A stretch of DNA of 38,784 nucleotides from Moraxella sp. (lineage in GTDB: Bacteria; Pseudomonadota; Gammaproteobacteria; Pseudomonadales; Moraxellaceae): the NCBI GenBank assembly GCA_030525705.1, contig JAUNEE010000009.1:1-38784 (forward strand), in the 5' to 3' direction. Below the pieces are notes generated by a model. The model had not been told where the DNA came from, did not search any database, and was given only the letters and a program-made list of their open reading frames with translations. Numbering within the stretch: position 1 is the first letter of the stretch; the number at the start of each line of letters is the position of its first letter. A program made the position numbers and the translations under genes. Positions 8,867-17,237 of the stretch are shown here, in pieces.

Positions 8867-9358
8867 ATGAACGACACCATTCTCCCCAGCGAAGAAATCC
8901 GCATCACAAACGGCAGTCAAGTCAGCCTGCATTTTTCTGTCAGCCTAACCGATGGCACACTCATCGATAGCACCTTTGATAGAGATACGCCCGTCAGCCT
9001 TACCATCGGCGATGAAAGCTTTTTGGCGGGCTTTGAACAAGTACTCTTTAACCTAAAGGCAGGCGACACCCGCACCGCCCATCTGCCGCCCAGTGAAGCG
9101 TTTGGGGAGTGGAATGCCGAAAATGTCCAGCACTTCTCCCGTGCTCAATTCGCCCTATCCGAACCAAATCCGGTGGTTGGCATGATGATGGAATTCGCCG
9201 ACAAAGGACAAAACTCACTGGTCGGCGTCATCAGCGAGGTCACAGAAGACACCGTCACTGTGGATTTTAATCACCCGCTGGCGGGCAAAGACGTCCTCTT
9301 TAAAGTCCAAATCTTCAAAGTCACCCCAAAAGGACAGTCCGCCCTAACCTTAAGATAA
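8867..9358 (+). CDS. fkpB: FKBP-type peptidyl-prolyl isomerase, SlpA/FkpB type
   Basis: A 163-residue cytoplasmic prolyl isomerase with the SlpA-like two-part layout. The FKBP halves are SQVSLHFSVSLTDGTLIDSTF near residue 17 and PLAGKDVLFKVQIFKV near 135. The insert-in-flap domain between them carries PPSEAFGEWN and a long beta segment. There is no signal peptide. The family catalyses prolyl cis-trans isomerisation and acts as a chaperone. In Acinetobacter and E. coli fkpB usually sits beside ispH or lspA; here it stands alone between two other genes. Confidence 0.9.
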   Translation: MNDTILPSEEIRITNGSQVSLHFSVSLTDGTLIDSTFDRDTPVSLTIGDESFLAGFEQVLFNLKAGDTRTAHLPPSEAFGEWNAENVQHFSRAQFALSEPNPVVGMMMEFADKGQNSLVGVISEVTEDTVTVDFNHPLAGKDVLFKVQIFKVTPKGQSALTLR

Positions 9359-9367
9359 TCCAAAAAA

Positions 9368-9396
9368 TAAAAAACGCTCTTTTTTGAGCGTTTTTT
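9368..9396 (+). terminator. Intrinsic terminator of fkpB
   Basis: AAAACGCTC (9371-9379) pairs with GAGCGTTTT (9386-9394) and continues into T6. Confidence 0.88.
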
Positions 9397-9399
9397 ATT

Positions 9400-9528
9400 A
9401 AATCTCCTGCGAAACTCTGAAATAAGGAAAACCGCTCAAAGTGCGCTTGTCGAACCGCCACCGTCTTCTGCCACCCGAAGGTATGGCTTAAGAGCGAACG
9501 GAAAAAACCTAGTTTGGCAGGAAGTCTA
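9400..9528. mobile_element. MITE-like element, copy 1
   Basis: A 129-bp non-coding element that aligns over nearly its whole length with 29224-29354. Shared blocks include AAGGAAAACCGCTCAAAGTG, GCTTGTCGAACC, GCCACCCGA and GGCTTAAG. The right end is an intact GGCAGGAAGTCTA; the left end (AATCTCCTGCGAAAC) is a decayed version of its inverted partner. It encodes nothing and lies immediately behind the fkpB terminator. The remaining 109 bp up to the next gene show no feature. Confidence 0.8.
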
Positions 9529-9637
9529 TTACATCACTTAAAAACCTAAAATACAAGACAAGCGGTTCATGCCAAGCTGTAGTGTTTTTTACCCAAAAAT
9601 ACAAACCAAAGAACACTTAGTCTTAGGCAAGTCCATT

Positions 9638-10435
9638 TTAAGCCTTTAAAACCCGTCTGTGTAGCTCCGCCAAGCCCACTTCCATAGCCGTCTGAAGCTC
9701 AGCCGTCAAGTCCTTTTGGCTTTTATCGGCAGGGTAGATAGGCTCAAGCGGTAGTACATAAGCGGTAATGCCAGAGCTGTCCATCACTCGTCTTAGACTG
9801 TCCGCCATGGTGCGGTTATCGTAGTAGGCAGCGTCATCGGAGAGCTTGCCGTCCTTACCCACATACGCCAGCACCACAGGACAAATGGGTAGCCCCGTAT
9901 GCATGGCGGACTGCAACAATTTTCCGTAGATTTTTTTAATTTGCTTGCCGTTGGTGGTGGTTGCTTCAGGAAAAAAAGCCACAGATGAGCCGCCCCGTAA
10001 AAAATCACTAATCTGCTCAGACACCGTGCCAGCATCGCCCGAACCACGCTTAATAAAAAGCGTACCACCCGCCTTGGCAAGCTTACCGAAAATCGGCCAT
10101 TCGCCAATCTCCGCCTTGGATAAAAAAAACACAGGGGCGACAGAACCCACCACAGGAATATCCAGCCAAGAGACGTGGTTACTCACCCACAATCCGTGAC
10201 GCTGTGGCACAGGCTCAACCTGCACCACCTTTACCCCAAAAGAATTGGCAAGCTTGGTACAAAAAATCTGAATATATCTGGGCAGCTTATCTCTTGGTGG
10301 CTGTTTAAATGCCCCGATTTTATGTGCCGCCCGAAACCCTCCAACCAGTGCCGTACTCATACCAAGGATTTTTTTGCCACGGCGGGTTTGCTGTTTTGTG
10401 AAATCTTTATAAAAAGAATTTTTAGACGTTGTCAT
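9638..10435 (-). CDS. 1-acyl-sn-glycerol-3-phosphate acyltransferase-like (PlsC family)
   Basis: A 265-residue lysophospholipid acyltransferase. The catalytic HX4D motif is NHVSWLD (H87, D92). A second block is KRGSGD near 129-134, and the substrate-binding block is FPEATTTNG at 155-163. Most relatives read FPEGT, so Gly to Ala there is a mild oddity. The likely reaction is transfer of an acyl group from acyl-ACP or acyl-CoA to lysophosphatidic acid at the inner membrane. A hydrophobic stretch near residues 95-105 (VVGSVAPVFFLS) follows the catalytic motif. The gene lies behind the ftsH terminator and has no obvious partner; paralogues such as OlsA-like enzymes cannot be excluded. Confidence 0.85.
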   Translation of the reverse strand: MTTSKNSFYKDFTKQQTRRGKKILGMSTALVGGFRAAHKIGAFKQPPRDKLPRYIQIFCTKLANSFGVKVVQVEPVPQRHGLWVSNHVSWLDIPVVGSVAPVFFLSKAEIGEWPIFGKLAKAGGTLFIKRGSGDAGTVSEQISDFLRGGSSVAFFPEATTTNGKQIKKIYGKLLQSAMHTGLPICPVVLAYVGKDGKLSDDAAYYDNRTMADSLRRVMDSSGITAYVLPLEPIYPADKSQKDLTAELQTAMEVGLAELHRRVLKA

Positions 10436-10575
10436 AATCTCATCTTAAAAAAGCAGTTTTTGAAAATCGTACAAGCGTACCCTAAGCTTAGAAAAAAAGC
10501 AAGAAAAATCAGTGAACGGATTGTATTTTTTACAAATCCACAAAACACGCCAAAAACACCCGTGACAATCCGCCC

Positions 10576-10606
10576 AAAAAATAAAAGCCGCCCGAAAGCG
10601 ACTTTT
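10576..10606 (-). terminator. Terminator of ftsH
   Basis: On the minus strand AAAAGTCGC (10598-10606) pairs with GCGGCTTTT (10583-10591), one mismatch, followed by ATTTTTT. It lies just past the ftsH stop. Confidence 0.7.
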
Positions 10607-10623
10607 AATTCACCCAAGTGACA

Positions 10624-12519
10624 TCACATCGCAGGTAGCGGTGGTGGCACTAAAGGCATAACCGATGAGTTTTGGGCAGCTTTTGCCTCGGCTTGATAAT
10701 CACGTGGCTCACGTGGCTCTTCCCCTGCCATAATCTGCAAGAACTGCTCACGGTCAATCGTTTCCCACTTCATCAAAGCCTCTACCATGGCGTGCATTTT
10801 GTCATGATTTTCATCAATAAGCTTATACGCCACTTGATACTGTGTATCCAAAATACGACGCACCTCATCATCGACTTTCTGCTGCGTTGCCTCAGAAATG
10901 GTACGAGAAGAACCGCCAAAATAGCCGCCATTCTCATCATCTTCATAAACCATGACGCCCATTTTGTCGCTCATGCCGTACTTGGTGACCATAGCACGGG
11001 CAAGCTTAGTGGCACGCTCGAAGTCATTCGATGCACCTGTAGACTGACGATTTACAAAAATCTCCTCAGCGATACGCCCGCCGAATAAAATCGATAAATC
11101 ACTCAACATTTTATCTTTATAGCTACTCACAGCGTCCTGTTCAGGCAACTGCCATGTCACCCCAAGCGCCCAGCCACGAGGCATAATGGTCACTTTATGG
11201 ACAGGGTCAGTATTTGGCAGAAGTTCCGCCACCAGTGCATGACCTGCCTCATGGTAAGCAGTCGCACGACGTTCTTCCTCACGCAGCACCATAGAACGGC
11301 GTTCAGGTCCCATATACAGCTTGTCTTTGGCTTCTTCGAAGTCGTTCATATCGACACTGGTCTTATTATGACGTGCCGCAAATAATGCCGCCTCATTCAC
11401 CAAGTTGGCAAGCTGTGCACCGCTAAATCCAGGCGTGCCTCTCGCCAAAGCATTCACGTCCACACCCACGGTAGCAGGCAGTTTCTTTAAATGCACATTT
11501 AAAATCTGTTCACGCCCTTTAATATCAGGCAAGCCCACAGACACTTGACGGTCGAAACGCCCTGGGCGAAGTAAGGCTTTATCCAGAACATCGACACGGT
11601 TAGTGGCAGCGATGACGATAATTCCGTCATTGCCCTCAAAACCGTCCATCTCTACTAGAAGCTGGTTTAAAGTCTGCTCACGTTCGTCATTGCCACCGCC
11701 CATGCCTGCACCACGATGACGACCCACCGCATCAATCTCATCAATAAAAATGATACACGGGGCATTTTTCTTCGCCTGCTCGAACATATCACGGACACGG
11801 GACGCACCCACCCCCACGAACATCTCCACGAAGTCAGAACCAGAAATAGAGAAAAATGGCACTTTCGCCTCCCCTGCGATGGCTTTGGCCAGCAAGGTCT
11901 TGCCGGTACCAGGAGGACCCACCATCAATACACCACGAGGAATGGTCGCCCCAAGCTTGGTGAATTTTTCTGGGTCTTTTAGGAAATCGACAATCTCCAC
12001 CACTTCTTGCTTGGATTCTTCACAACCTGCCACATCAGCGAATGTGACTTTGATTTGGTCTTCTGAAAGCATTTTCGCTTTTGATTTGCCAAAGCTCATC
12101 GGGCCACCACGACCACCGCCAACGCCAGCACCGCCGCCCATATTTCTCATAATGAGCCAAAATAAGCCAACAATGAGCAAAATCGGGAACGCCGCAATTA
12201 AAAGCTTCGTGCCAAGCCCTTGACGCTCTGGGGCTGTCCCCACAACCTCGACTTTATGCTCACGCAACATCGGCATCAGCTCTTCATCTACCACCGCAGG
12301 ACGAATGGTCTCAAAGCTTGAGCCATTGACTTTTTTTCCAGTGATTTCTTCATTGTTGATGTTGATTTCTTTGATTTCGCCTGCTTGTACCGCACTGACA
12401 AACTGCGAATAGTTCATACTGTCGGTATCGGCAGAGTGTCTGTCCAAATTACCGAAAATCAGCACCACCAATCCAAGAATGACCAACCATAATACGGTAC
12501 TTTTTGCCATATCGTTCAC
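10624..12519 (-). CDS. ftsH: ATP-dependent zinc metalloprotease FtsH
   Basis: Membrane-anchored AAA+ protease that degrades misfolded membrane proteins and, in enterobacteria, LpxC and heat-shock sigma factor. The 631 residues show TM1 (about 8-24), a periplasmic domain, TM2 (about 105-124) and a Gly-rich linker (128-140). These are followed by Walker A GPPGTGKT (201-208), Walker B CIIFIDE (255-261), the second region of homology [17 protein letters not shown], and the zinc site HEAGH (423-427). The C-terminal tail is proline-rich. Walker A, Walker B and HEAGH are intact. rlmE lies upstream in the same direction, as in E. coli, but a 225-bp gap with hairpins and a -10 box suggests ftsH has its own promoter. 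lpxC, the classic FtsH substrate gene, is 3.5 kb away. Confidence 0.97.
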   Translation of the reverse strand: MNDMAKSTVLWLVILGLVVLIFGNLDRHSADTDSMNYSQFVSAVQAGEIKEININNEEITGKKVNGSSFETIRPAVVDEELMPMLREHKVEVVGTAPERQGLGTKLLIAAFPILLIVGLFWLIMRNMGGGAGVGGGRGGPMSFGKSKAKMLSEDQIKVTFADVAGCEESKQEVVEIVDFLKDPEKFTKLGATIPRGVLMVGPPGTGKTLLAKAIAGEAKVPFFSISGSDFVEMFVGVGASRVRDMFEQAKKNAPCIIFIDEIDAVGRHRGAGMGGGNDEREQTLNQLLVEMDGFEGNDGIIVIAATNRVDVLDKALLRPGRFDRQVSVGLPDIKGREQILNVHLKKLPATVGVDVNALARGTPGFSGAQLANLVNEAALFAARHNKTSVDMNDFEEAKDKLYMGPERRSMVLREEERRATAYHEAGHALVAELLPNTDPVHKVTIMPRGWALGVTWQLPEQDAVSSYKDKMLSDLSILFGGRIAEEIFVNRQSTGASNDFERATKLARAMVTKYGMSDKMGVMVYEDDENGGYFGGSSRTISEATQQKVDDEVRRILDTQYQVAYKLIDENHDKMHAMVEALMKWETIDREQFLQIMAGEEPREPRDYQAEAKAAQNSSVMPLVPPPLPAM

Positions 12520-12564
12520 AAACCTAAGTCCTTAATTTCACCACTTACGGGTATTCAACTAACT

Positions 12565-12602
12565 ATTATAATACAAAAGTACGCTACTGAGTGTGTACTT
12601 TT
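12565..12602 (-). promoter_or_regulatory. ftsH promoter -10 and adjacent inverted repeat
   Basis: On the minus strand a perfect TATAAT occupies 12565-12570, 45 bases before the ftsH ATG. Immediately upstream an 8-bp inverted repeat (AAAAGTAC at 12575-12582, GTACTTTT at 12595-12602) covers the spacer and -35 region. It could be an operator, or a terminator for rlmE read-through. Confidence 0.45.
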
Positions 12603-12682
12603 TTATTTTTTTGTCTTTTATAAAACAAAAGAAGTGTCTTTATCAATAAGGACAGCTTAACGCAATTTCAAGGCATCTCACC

Positions 12683-12722
12683 CACAAAAGAAACCGCCCA
12701 GCAGAACTTGCCGTTTCTTTTT
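12683..12722 (-). terminator. Terminator-like hairpin after rlmE
   Basis: Arms AAAGAAAC and GTTTCTTT extend inward with GC pairs and one mismatch, and a T-run follows on the minus strand. It lies just past the rlmE stop. Confidence 0.6.
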
Positions 12723-12744
12723 TATAAAAACAACCAAGCATTAA

Positions 12745-13377
12745 CTATTTATACGCCACCCAGAACATTTCTTTTGAGCGAGGGCGAGAGGCGGCAGGTT
12801 TTATGCTTTTGATTTTTTTGAATTTTTTTTGCATTTCTGCTCTAAGCTCTGGCGACCCTTCGCCTTGGAACACTTTCATAATCAAAGCACCACCCTCAAC
12901 CAGTACCTTATCGGCAAAATCCACCGCAAGCTCGCACAGATACATCATGCGGGGCATATCCACCGCTGCCATGCCTGAGGTGTTCGGTGCCATGTCGGAT
13001 AGTACCACATTAACAGGGCGTCCACCGACCTCCGCCATGATTTTATCAAAAATTTCTTGCTCTCTAAAATCCCCTTGAATGAACGTCACATTCTCAAGTG
13101 TGTCCATGGGCAAAATATCCGAGGCAATGAGCGTACCACCATCACCCACGAGCTGCCCTGCCACCTGCGACCAGCTGCCCGGAGCAGAACCCAAGTCCAC
13201 CACCGTCATGCCTTTTTTTATCAGCCCTGTTTTTTCGTTAATCTCCAAAAGCTTATACGCCGCCCGTGAGCGATAGCCATCCTTTTGGGCTTTTTGGACA
13301 TAAAAATCATCAATATGCTCTTTCATCCACGCCTTTGAGGATTTTGAGAATTTTTTATTGGTAATGCGGGTTGCCAT
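12745..13377 (-). CDS. rlmE: 23S rRNA (uridine-2'-O)-methyltransferase RlmE (FtsJ/RrmJ)
   Basis: Methylates the 2'-OH of U2552 in the 23S rRNA A-loop late in large-subunit assembly. The 210-residue product has the family's basic N-terminus, YRSRAAYKLLEI (catalytic Lys region), the SAM motif VDLGSAPGSWSQVA, LSDMAPNTSG (catalytic Asp) and LIMKVFQGEG (catalytic Lys). The usual Glu-bearing end is at SRPRSKEMFWVA. The K-D-K-E set therefore appears complete. The ribosome binding site AAGGCG lies 5-6 bases before the ATG. It is divergent from yhbY and upstream of ftsH, the conserved order. Confidence 0.96.
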   Translation of the reverse strand: MATRITNKKFSKSSKAWMKEHIDDFYVQKAQKDGYRSRAAYKLLEINEKTGLIKKGMTVVDLGSAPGSWSQVAGQLVGDGGTLIASDILPMDTLENVTFIQGDFREQEIFDKIMAEVGGRPVNVVLSDMAPNTSGMAAVDMPRMMYLCELAVDFADKVLVEGGALIMKVFQGEGSPELRAEMQKKFKKIKSIKPAASRPRSKEMFWVAYK

Positions 13378-13426
13378 AATTCGCCTTATATAATCATTAA
13401 ATCAATTACGCCCAAAACCATACACC

Positions 13427-13458
13427 GTGTTATAAAAAGCCACGTACTGTGTTATAAT
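13427..13458 (+). promoter_or_regulatory. yhbY promoter region with duplicated -10-like boxes
   Basis: TATAAT at 13453-13458 lies 42 bases before the yhbY ATG. The preceding GTGTTATAA is repeated exactly 22 bp upstream (13427 and 13449), giving two similar -10-like boxes. No strong -35 is visible. Confidence 0.5.
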
Positions 13459-13500
13459 AGGCAATTATCTGTAATTTTACCAAAAAAGCTTAGGATTATC

Positions 13501-13824
13501 ATGGCTAACGCAAAAAAAACCCAAAAAGACACCGTCAAAGCCCTGCGTGGTATCGGTCACAGACTTGAACCCATCGTTACGGTTGGGGCAAGCGGACTGT
13601 CTGAAACACTCATCGCTGAGACGCTGCGTGCCTTGCACGACCACGAACTCATCAAAATCAAACTGCCTGCTGGTTCAGCCGATGAAAGAAAAGCCTGTGC
13701 CACCGCCTTAGCAGAAGCCACCGAAAGTGAAGTCATGCATCACATCGGCAGAATGGCACTGTTATTTCGTAAAAATCCAGACGCCAACCCCAAGCTTTCC
13801 AACTTGGCACGGTTCGGCTTTTAA
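13501..13824 (+). CDS. yhbY: Ribosome assembly RNA-binding protein YhbY (CRM domain)
   Basis: A 107-residue CRM-domain protein that associates with pre-50S ribosomal particles. The conserved core is readable: LRGIGHRLEPIVTVGASGLSE near residues 14-34, HDHELIKIKL near 47-56, and HIGRMALLFRKNP near 81-93. The AGGA ribosome binding site is well spaced. Its divergent pairing with rlmE, also an rRNA factor, is a conserved arrangement. Its stop codon overlaps the start of the next gene by one base, so the two are translationally coupled. Confidence 0.94.
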   Translation: MANAKKTQKDTVKALRGIGHRLEPIVTVGASGLSETLIAETLRALHDHELIKIKLPAGSADERKACATALAEATESEVMHHIGRMALLFRKNPDANPKLSNLARFGF

Positions 13825-14369
13825 TGACACTACTTTTAACACCCGCACCCACTCCGTTAGACTGCCCAAGGGTAGCGGTTCATGCAGACCTACAAGGCAA
13901 TCATCTCACCCTAAGCTATCACATCAATAAAAAATCGCCCTATGACTGGGCGGTTTTTAACCCCCATAATTGCCAGCACGCAGATTTTTTGTGGGAAAAA
14001 GACTGCCTAGAATGCTTTATTGGCATAGATGAACACGCCTATTTCGAGGTGAATGCCAGCCCAAACGGTGCATTTGCCTTGTATCACTTTGAGAGCTATC
14101 GTAATCCTGCCCATCTGCCCCCAAAAGCCACCAAAGCCCTAGATTTTCAATGGAAAAATATCGGCTTAAATCAGCCAGAGGACGGGTGGTTTGTCTCTGA
14201 GTTTTGCTTTCAGATTGGGCTGCCAAGCGGTTTTATCCCAACCACACTCAACCCCACCGTCATTTTACACCCCGATGGCGAGCCGATTTTTTATGCCCAC
14301 ACCCACGCCAATCCACCCGACTTTCATGACAAGGCGTTTTGGGTGGATTTTTCAATACACTCCCTCTAA
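13824..14369 (+). CDS. DOMON-like domain protein
   Basis: A 181-residue protein without signal peptide or membrane segment, beta-rich throughout. The sequence LWEKDCLECFIGIDEHAYFEVNASPNGAFALYHFESYR (residues about 55-92) matches the DOMON-like proteins of the murB-like subgroup. Similar beta-sandwich domains bind heme or sugars elsewhere, but no ligand can be inferred here. The start codon shares one base with the yhbY stop (TAATG), so expression is coupled to yhbY. A terminator follows. Confidence 0.75.
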   Translation: MTLLLTPAPTPLDCPRVAVHADLQGNHLTLSYHINKKSPYDWAVFNPHNCQHADFLWEKDCLECFIGIDEHAYFEVNASPNGAFALYHFESYRNPAHLPPKATKALDFQWKNIGLNQPEDGWFVSEFCFQIGLPSGFIPTTLNPTVILHPDGEPIFYAHTHANPPDFHDKAFWVDFSIHSL

Positions 14370-14400
14370 ACCCATTCGCCAAAGCTTAGTCCAGAAAGTA

Positions 14401-14430
14401 AAAAACCCTCATCATATTGTGAGGGTTTTT
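14401..14430. terminator. Bidirectional terminator
   Basis: AAAACCCTCA pairs with GTGAGGGTTTT around an AT-rich loop, with A-run and T-run flanks, between two convergent genes. Confidence 0.85.
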
Positions 14431-14443
14431 AATGCTTAAATGC

Positions 14444-15148
14444 TTAGTCGTTCAATGCCAAATACGTGCCATTGCTTGATGCATCTAGGTAACGAGCGTC
14501 ACGCCATACGGTGTAACCATTGTGCTGGCTGTATGGGCTGAACTTTGATTGACGGAAGTCAGAAACCCATTGCTTGCCATCATAAATTTGAATATGTCCG
14601 TGTGGGTTACGGCTGGTGCGGTTAAACACAGCAACATCGCCCACTTGCGGTTTGTAGTTGTCGTTGCTTAGTTTTACAAAGCCTGCACTGGCAAGCGTGC
14701 CATTGGCATATTGATACGCTGAGGCTTGGGGGGTGAAACGATAACCTGCCGATTGCAACGCACGACGAACATACATCGCACAACGACCCACGCTTCTGCC
14801 ATGAGCGGCACGACTGGCCGCTGCCGCTGCCAAACGTGGTGCAGACTGTGCGGTTAAGGTCTTAGGCGCCTCACCTTGTGGCTGGATGTAAGCATTGCTT
14901 GTGGAAAAATCCGTATCCGCCTCGACAACCACATCATCATAGTAGTTTTGAGAATGTGATTGAACACCTGCGGTTAGGCGGTTAATCGCTTCGTTAAGCT
15001 CATCTTCGCTTACCACAGGGGCTTGATAGGTCATATTTACTTGGCGGTCGCCTGACGACAAAAAAATGCGTCCTTCAGTAGCAGATACCGTGCTAGAATA
15101 AGCAGCGGACAAACCAATCATCGACAATAACCATGCAGCTTTTTTCAT
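14444..15148 (-). CDS. Exported CHAP-domain protein (putative peptidoglycan amidase/endopeptidase)
   Basis: A 234-residue secreted protein. A signal peptide (MKKAAWLLSMIGLSAAYSS to about residue 24) and a disordered Ala/Gln-rich linker precede a C-terminal Cys-His domain. GRCAMYVRRALQSAGY supplies the catalytic Cys and NPHGHIQIYDG the His. This pattern fits CHAP/NlpC-like peptidases that cleave cell-wall peptides. The frame opens six codons earlier, but the ATG at 15148 has a GAGGA site 5 bases before it and starts the signal peptide. It is divergent from dciA, with starts only 83 bases apart. Confidence 0.78.
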   Translation of the reverse strand: MKKAAWLLSMIGLSAAYSSTVSATEGRIFLSSGDRQVNMTYQAPVVSEDELNEAINRLTAGVQSHSQNYYDDVVVEADTDFSTSNAYIQPQGEAPKTLTAQSAPRLAAAAASRAAHGRSVGRCAMYVRRALQSAGYRFTPQASAYQYANGTLASAGFVKLSNDNYKPQVGDVAVFNRTSRNPHGHIQIYDGKQWVSDFRQSKFSPYSQHNGYTVWRDARYLDASSNGTYLALND

Positions 15149-15230
15149 AAAATCCTCATCGCCCATGCTTGTGTATTTTCATGGGTTTTGCATTCTTGAA
15201 ATGACTTTAACAAATTTTTTAGGACACATC

Positions 15231-15566
15231 ATGTCAGCACACCCAAAAAAAAGTAACCATCTTGCATCTTTCACAGAACGGCTACAAGCAGTCAATGCCC
15301 TACCCGAAGCTTTCATTACTTACCAAAAACAGCAAGCCATGCTTACGCAAGCATTTTGTCAGGCACTGACAGGGGTGGTAGATGAACAAAGCTTGTCTGG
15401 CTGTCAGGTGGTGCGTTTTTTTAATGGTGAGCTGATTATCAGCTGCTCCAGCACAACCTTGGTCAATCATCTACGGTATTTGTCGCCGCTGATACTCAGC
15501 ACACTCCAAAACCACTCGACATTTACCACCGTTCAGAAGCTACATTTGGCTCATCTGACCGCCTAA
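15231..15566 (+). CDS. dciA: DciA-like (DUF721) protein
   Basis: A 111-residue protein matching the short DUF721 form of gammaproteobacteria. It has basic N-terminal residues, then SLSGCQVVRFFNGELIISCSSTTLVNHLRYLSPLIL near residues 60-95. DciA interacts with the replicative helicase DnaB and helps load it in bacteria lacking DnaC. The ATG at 15231 is chosen because AGGA stands 6-7 bases upstream; the longer frame from 15165 overlaps the neighbouring start region. The proximity to lpxC matches the Pseudomonas and Acinetobacter arrangement, though here the two genes converge. Confidence 0.72.
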   Translation: MSAHPKKSNHLASFTERLQAVNALPEAFITYQKQQAMLTQAFCQALTGVVDEQSLSGCQVVRFFNGELIISCSSTTLVNHLRYLSPLILSTLQNHSTFTTVQKLHLAHLTA

Positions 15567-15992
15567 AAAAGCGATACTAAAAAGTTTGTTAAAATCGCGT
15601 CTTGTTTATGGGTGGCAAATATACCACAGCAAAAATGGCTTGTCACCCCTAAATTTTATACCATTGTACACTAAAAATCAGCGACATCACCCAAGACAAG
15701 TGTTCATTTTCTCAGCAACAATTCACCGCCCGATTTTCACTTATGTTACTGCCTTTTGTAAAATTATGTAAAGACAGACCTGTGTTTTGTGAGCTTTTTG
15801 GTTATTTATTAGGGTTTTTTATGAATAAATCTAAAAATCCGCAAGGAAGTCTCTGCATCTGCCCCAAATGATATTATTTTAAGTTATTGAAATTATTATA
15901 ATTTTTTAAAAAAAACAACACTTACTTAAAATATATCGCATAAGCTTAACTGCTAAATCCACCCAAGCCCCTTGCGTCTGTATATTTTTTAA
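15567..15992. other. Gene-poor AT-rich region between dciA and lpxC
   Basis: About 430 bp without a convincing gene. Promoter-like sequences occur, such as GTTAAAAT near 15591-15598 and TATAAT at 15897-15902, but neither leads to an ORF. A 61-codon frame at 15586-15771 lacks a ribosome binding site and family features. A small RNA cannot be excluded. Confidence 0.5.
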
Positions 15993-16021
15993 ACAAAAAA
16001 GGCAGTTTTTTACAAACTGCC
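15993..16021 (-). terminator. Terminator of lpxC
   Basis: On the minus strand GGCAGTTT (16014-16021) pairs with AAACTGCC (16001-16008), followed by TTTTTT. Confidence 0.85.
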
Positions 16022-16040
16022 TAAATCTTACTTTAATGTT

Positions 16041-17006
16041 TCACGCATATAACCCGACAGGCGTGTCATTTGGGTGATTTTTATCCATTTTTTCACAAAA
16101 AGTGGCGGGATAATAGTCAATCGGGCAGGCATCTTTGTCATAAAATGTTACAATTTCATAAGAACTTTTATCACTTAAAATGGCACGAATGAGCTGATTG
16201 TTCAGTGCATGCCCCGATTTATAAGCCTCAAAACGCCCAAGCAGTGGGTAGCCGATGACATATAAATCCCCTACAGCGTCCAGCGTTTTATGACGCACGA
16301 ACTCATCTGGGAAGTGCAGTCCGCCCTCGTTAATGACTTTTTCATCATCAAGCACGATGGCATTGTCCAGACTGCCACCCAAGGCAAGATTGTTCTTTTT
16401 TAACATTTCTAGGTCTTTTAAGAAGCCGAACGTTCTTGCCCGTGCCACCTCACTGGCAAAACCACTACTAGAAAATAAAAAATCAAACCTTTGGGGTGTA
16501 GCCTTAATGGCAGCATGACCAAAATCAATCTCAAAATCCATGGCAAAACCACCCTCATAAGGAGAGAGTTTCGCCCATTTATCACCCTCACGGACGATGA
16601 CGTCTTTTTTTAATTTTAAAAACTGCTTGAGTGAGGTCTGCTCACATAGCCCCGCCTCAAGCATCAAATATAAAAACGGTGCTGCACTGCCGTCCATGAT
16701 GGGCATTTCTGGAGCGGACACCTCGATGACAAGATTATCAATGCCCATCGCCGCCACCGCCGACAATAAATGCTCAACCGTGCCGACTCTCGCCTCGCCT
16801 TTTACCAGATTTGAGGACATCACTGTGTCTTGTACTAAAAAAGCGTCCATCGGTACGGTTGCACCGCCCAAATCACTTCTCACAAAGACAATACCAGAAT
16901 CCGCAGGTGCAGGTTTTAGGCTTAGCACCACATCTTTTCCGCTATGTAGACCGATGCCTCTGGCGGTGATGGGTTCTTTTAGGGTTCTTTGATAAACAGC
17001 TTGCAT
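16041..17006 (-). CDS. lpxC: UDP-3-O-acyl-N-acetylglucosamine deacetylase
   Basis: LpxC is the zinc enzyme of the first committed step of lipid A synthesis and shows the organism makes an LPS or LOS outer membrane. The 321-residue product has VEHLLSA (E78, H79), RHKTLDAVGD (H239, D243) and SGHALNNQ (H266), matching the canonical zinc ligands and catalytic residues almost number for number. The C-terminus runs about 15 residues beyond the usual end. The frame opens 11 codons further upstream, but the ATG at 17006 has AAGGG 6 bases before it and aligns with the family start. FtsH, whose gene is nearby, degrades LpxC in E. coli; whether that holds here is unknown. Confidence 0.96.
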   Translation of the reverse strand: MQAVYQRTLKEPITARGIGLHSGKDVVLSLKPAPADSGIVFVRSDLGGATVPMDAFLVQDTVMSSNLVKGEARVGTVEHLLSAVAAMGIDNLVIEVSAPEMPIMDGSAAPFLYLMLEAGLCEQTSLKQFLKLKKDVIVREGDKWAKLSPYEGGFAMDFEIDFGHAAIKATPQRFDFLFSSSGFASEVARARTFGFLKDLEMLKKNNLALGGSLDNAIVLDDEKVINEGGLHFPDEFVRHKTLDAVGDLYVIGYPLLGRFEAYKSGHALNNQLIRAILSDKSSYEIVTFYDKDACPIDYYPATFCEKMDKNHPNDTPVGLYA

Positions 17007-17039
17007 ATAAGCCCTTTTATATTTTGTTACATTTATCAT

Positions 17040-17068
17040 AGTCTATCATTTCGCCCACCATTTGTCAT
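17040..17068 (-). promoter_or_regulatory. Promoter of lpxC
   Basis: On the minus strand ATGACA (17063-17068), a 17-bp spacer and TAGACT (17040-17045) lie about 34 bases before the chosen ATG. Confidence 0.5.
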
Positions 17069-17165
17069 CTTTTGTCCATGCGTGTTTTTATAAAAGCAAC
17101 GATTTACTTGTAAAAAGTATAACAATACTCACGCTTTGTTAATTTTTGTCAAAAAGAACAGTGAA

Positions 17166-17197
17166 CGCTTTTAAAAAGCGATACGCTGTCTTATAAT
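17166..17197 (+). promoter_or_regulatory. Promoter of the M48 protease operon with a palindrome
   Basis: A perfect TATAAT (17192-17197) lies 41 bases before the ATG. A 15-bp palindrome with arms CGCTTTT and AAAAGCG (17166-17180) covers the -35 position and is a candidate operator. A second, perfect TTGACA on the minus strand nearby may serve lpxC. Confidence 0.5.
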
Positions 17198-17237
17198 CAA
17201 AAAAGCCCTTCCACAAAATACCACAAAGGAAAGCCTT

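Noticed and set aside
10432..10617. 61-codon hydrophobic minus-strand frame between ftsH and the PlsC-like gene
   Set aside because: It spans the ftsH terminator, lacks a ribosome binding site, and its Phe/Cys-rich translation looks like AT-rich noise.
11750..12223. 157-codon antisense frame inside ftsH
   Set aside because: Antisense shadow of the conserved AAA+ region with no start signals.
15586..15771. 61-codon frame after dciA
   Set aside because: No ribosome binding site or family features; composition typical of an intergenic region.
15837..15852. GCAAGGAAGTCTC resembling the end of the MITE-like element
   Set aside because: Only a short match with no partner end or core nearby; probably chance.
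15897..15902. TATAAT in the dciA-lpxC gap as a small-RNA promoter
   Set aside because: No proper -35, very AT-rich context, and the downstream hairpin has its T-run on the opposite strand.
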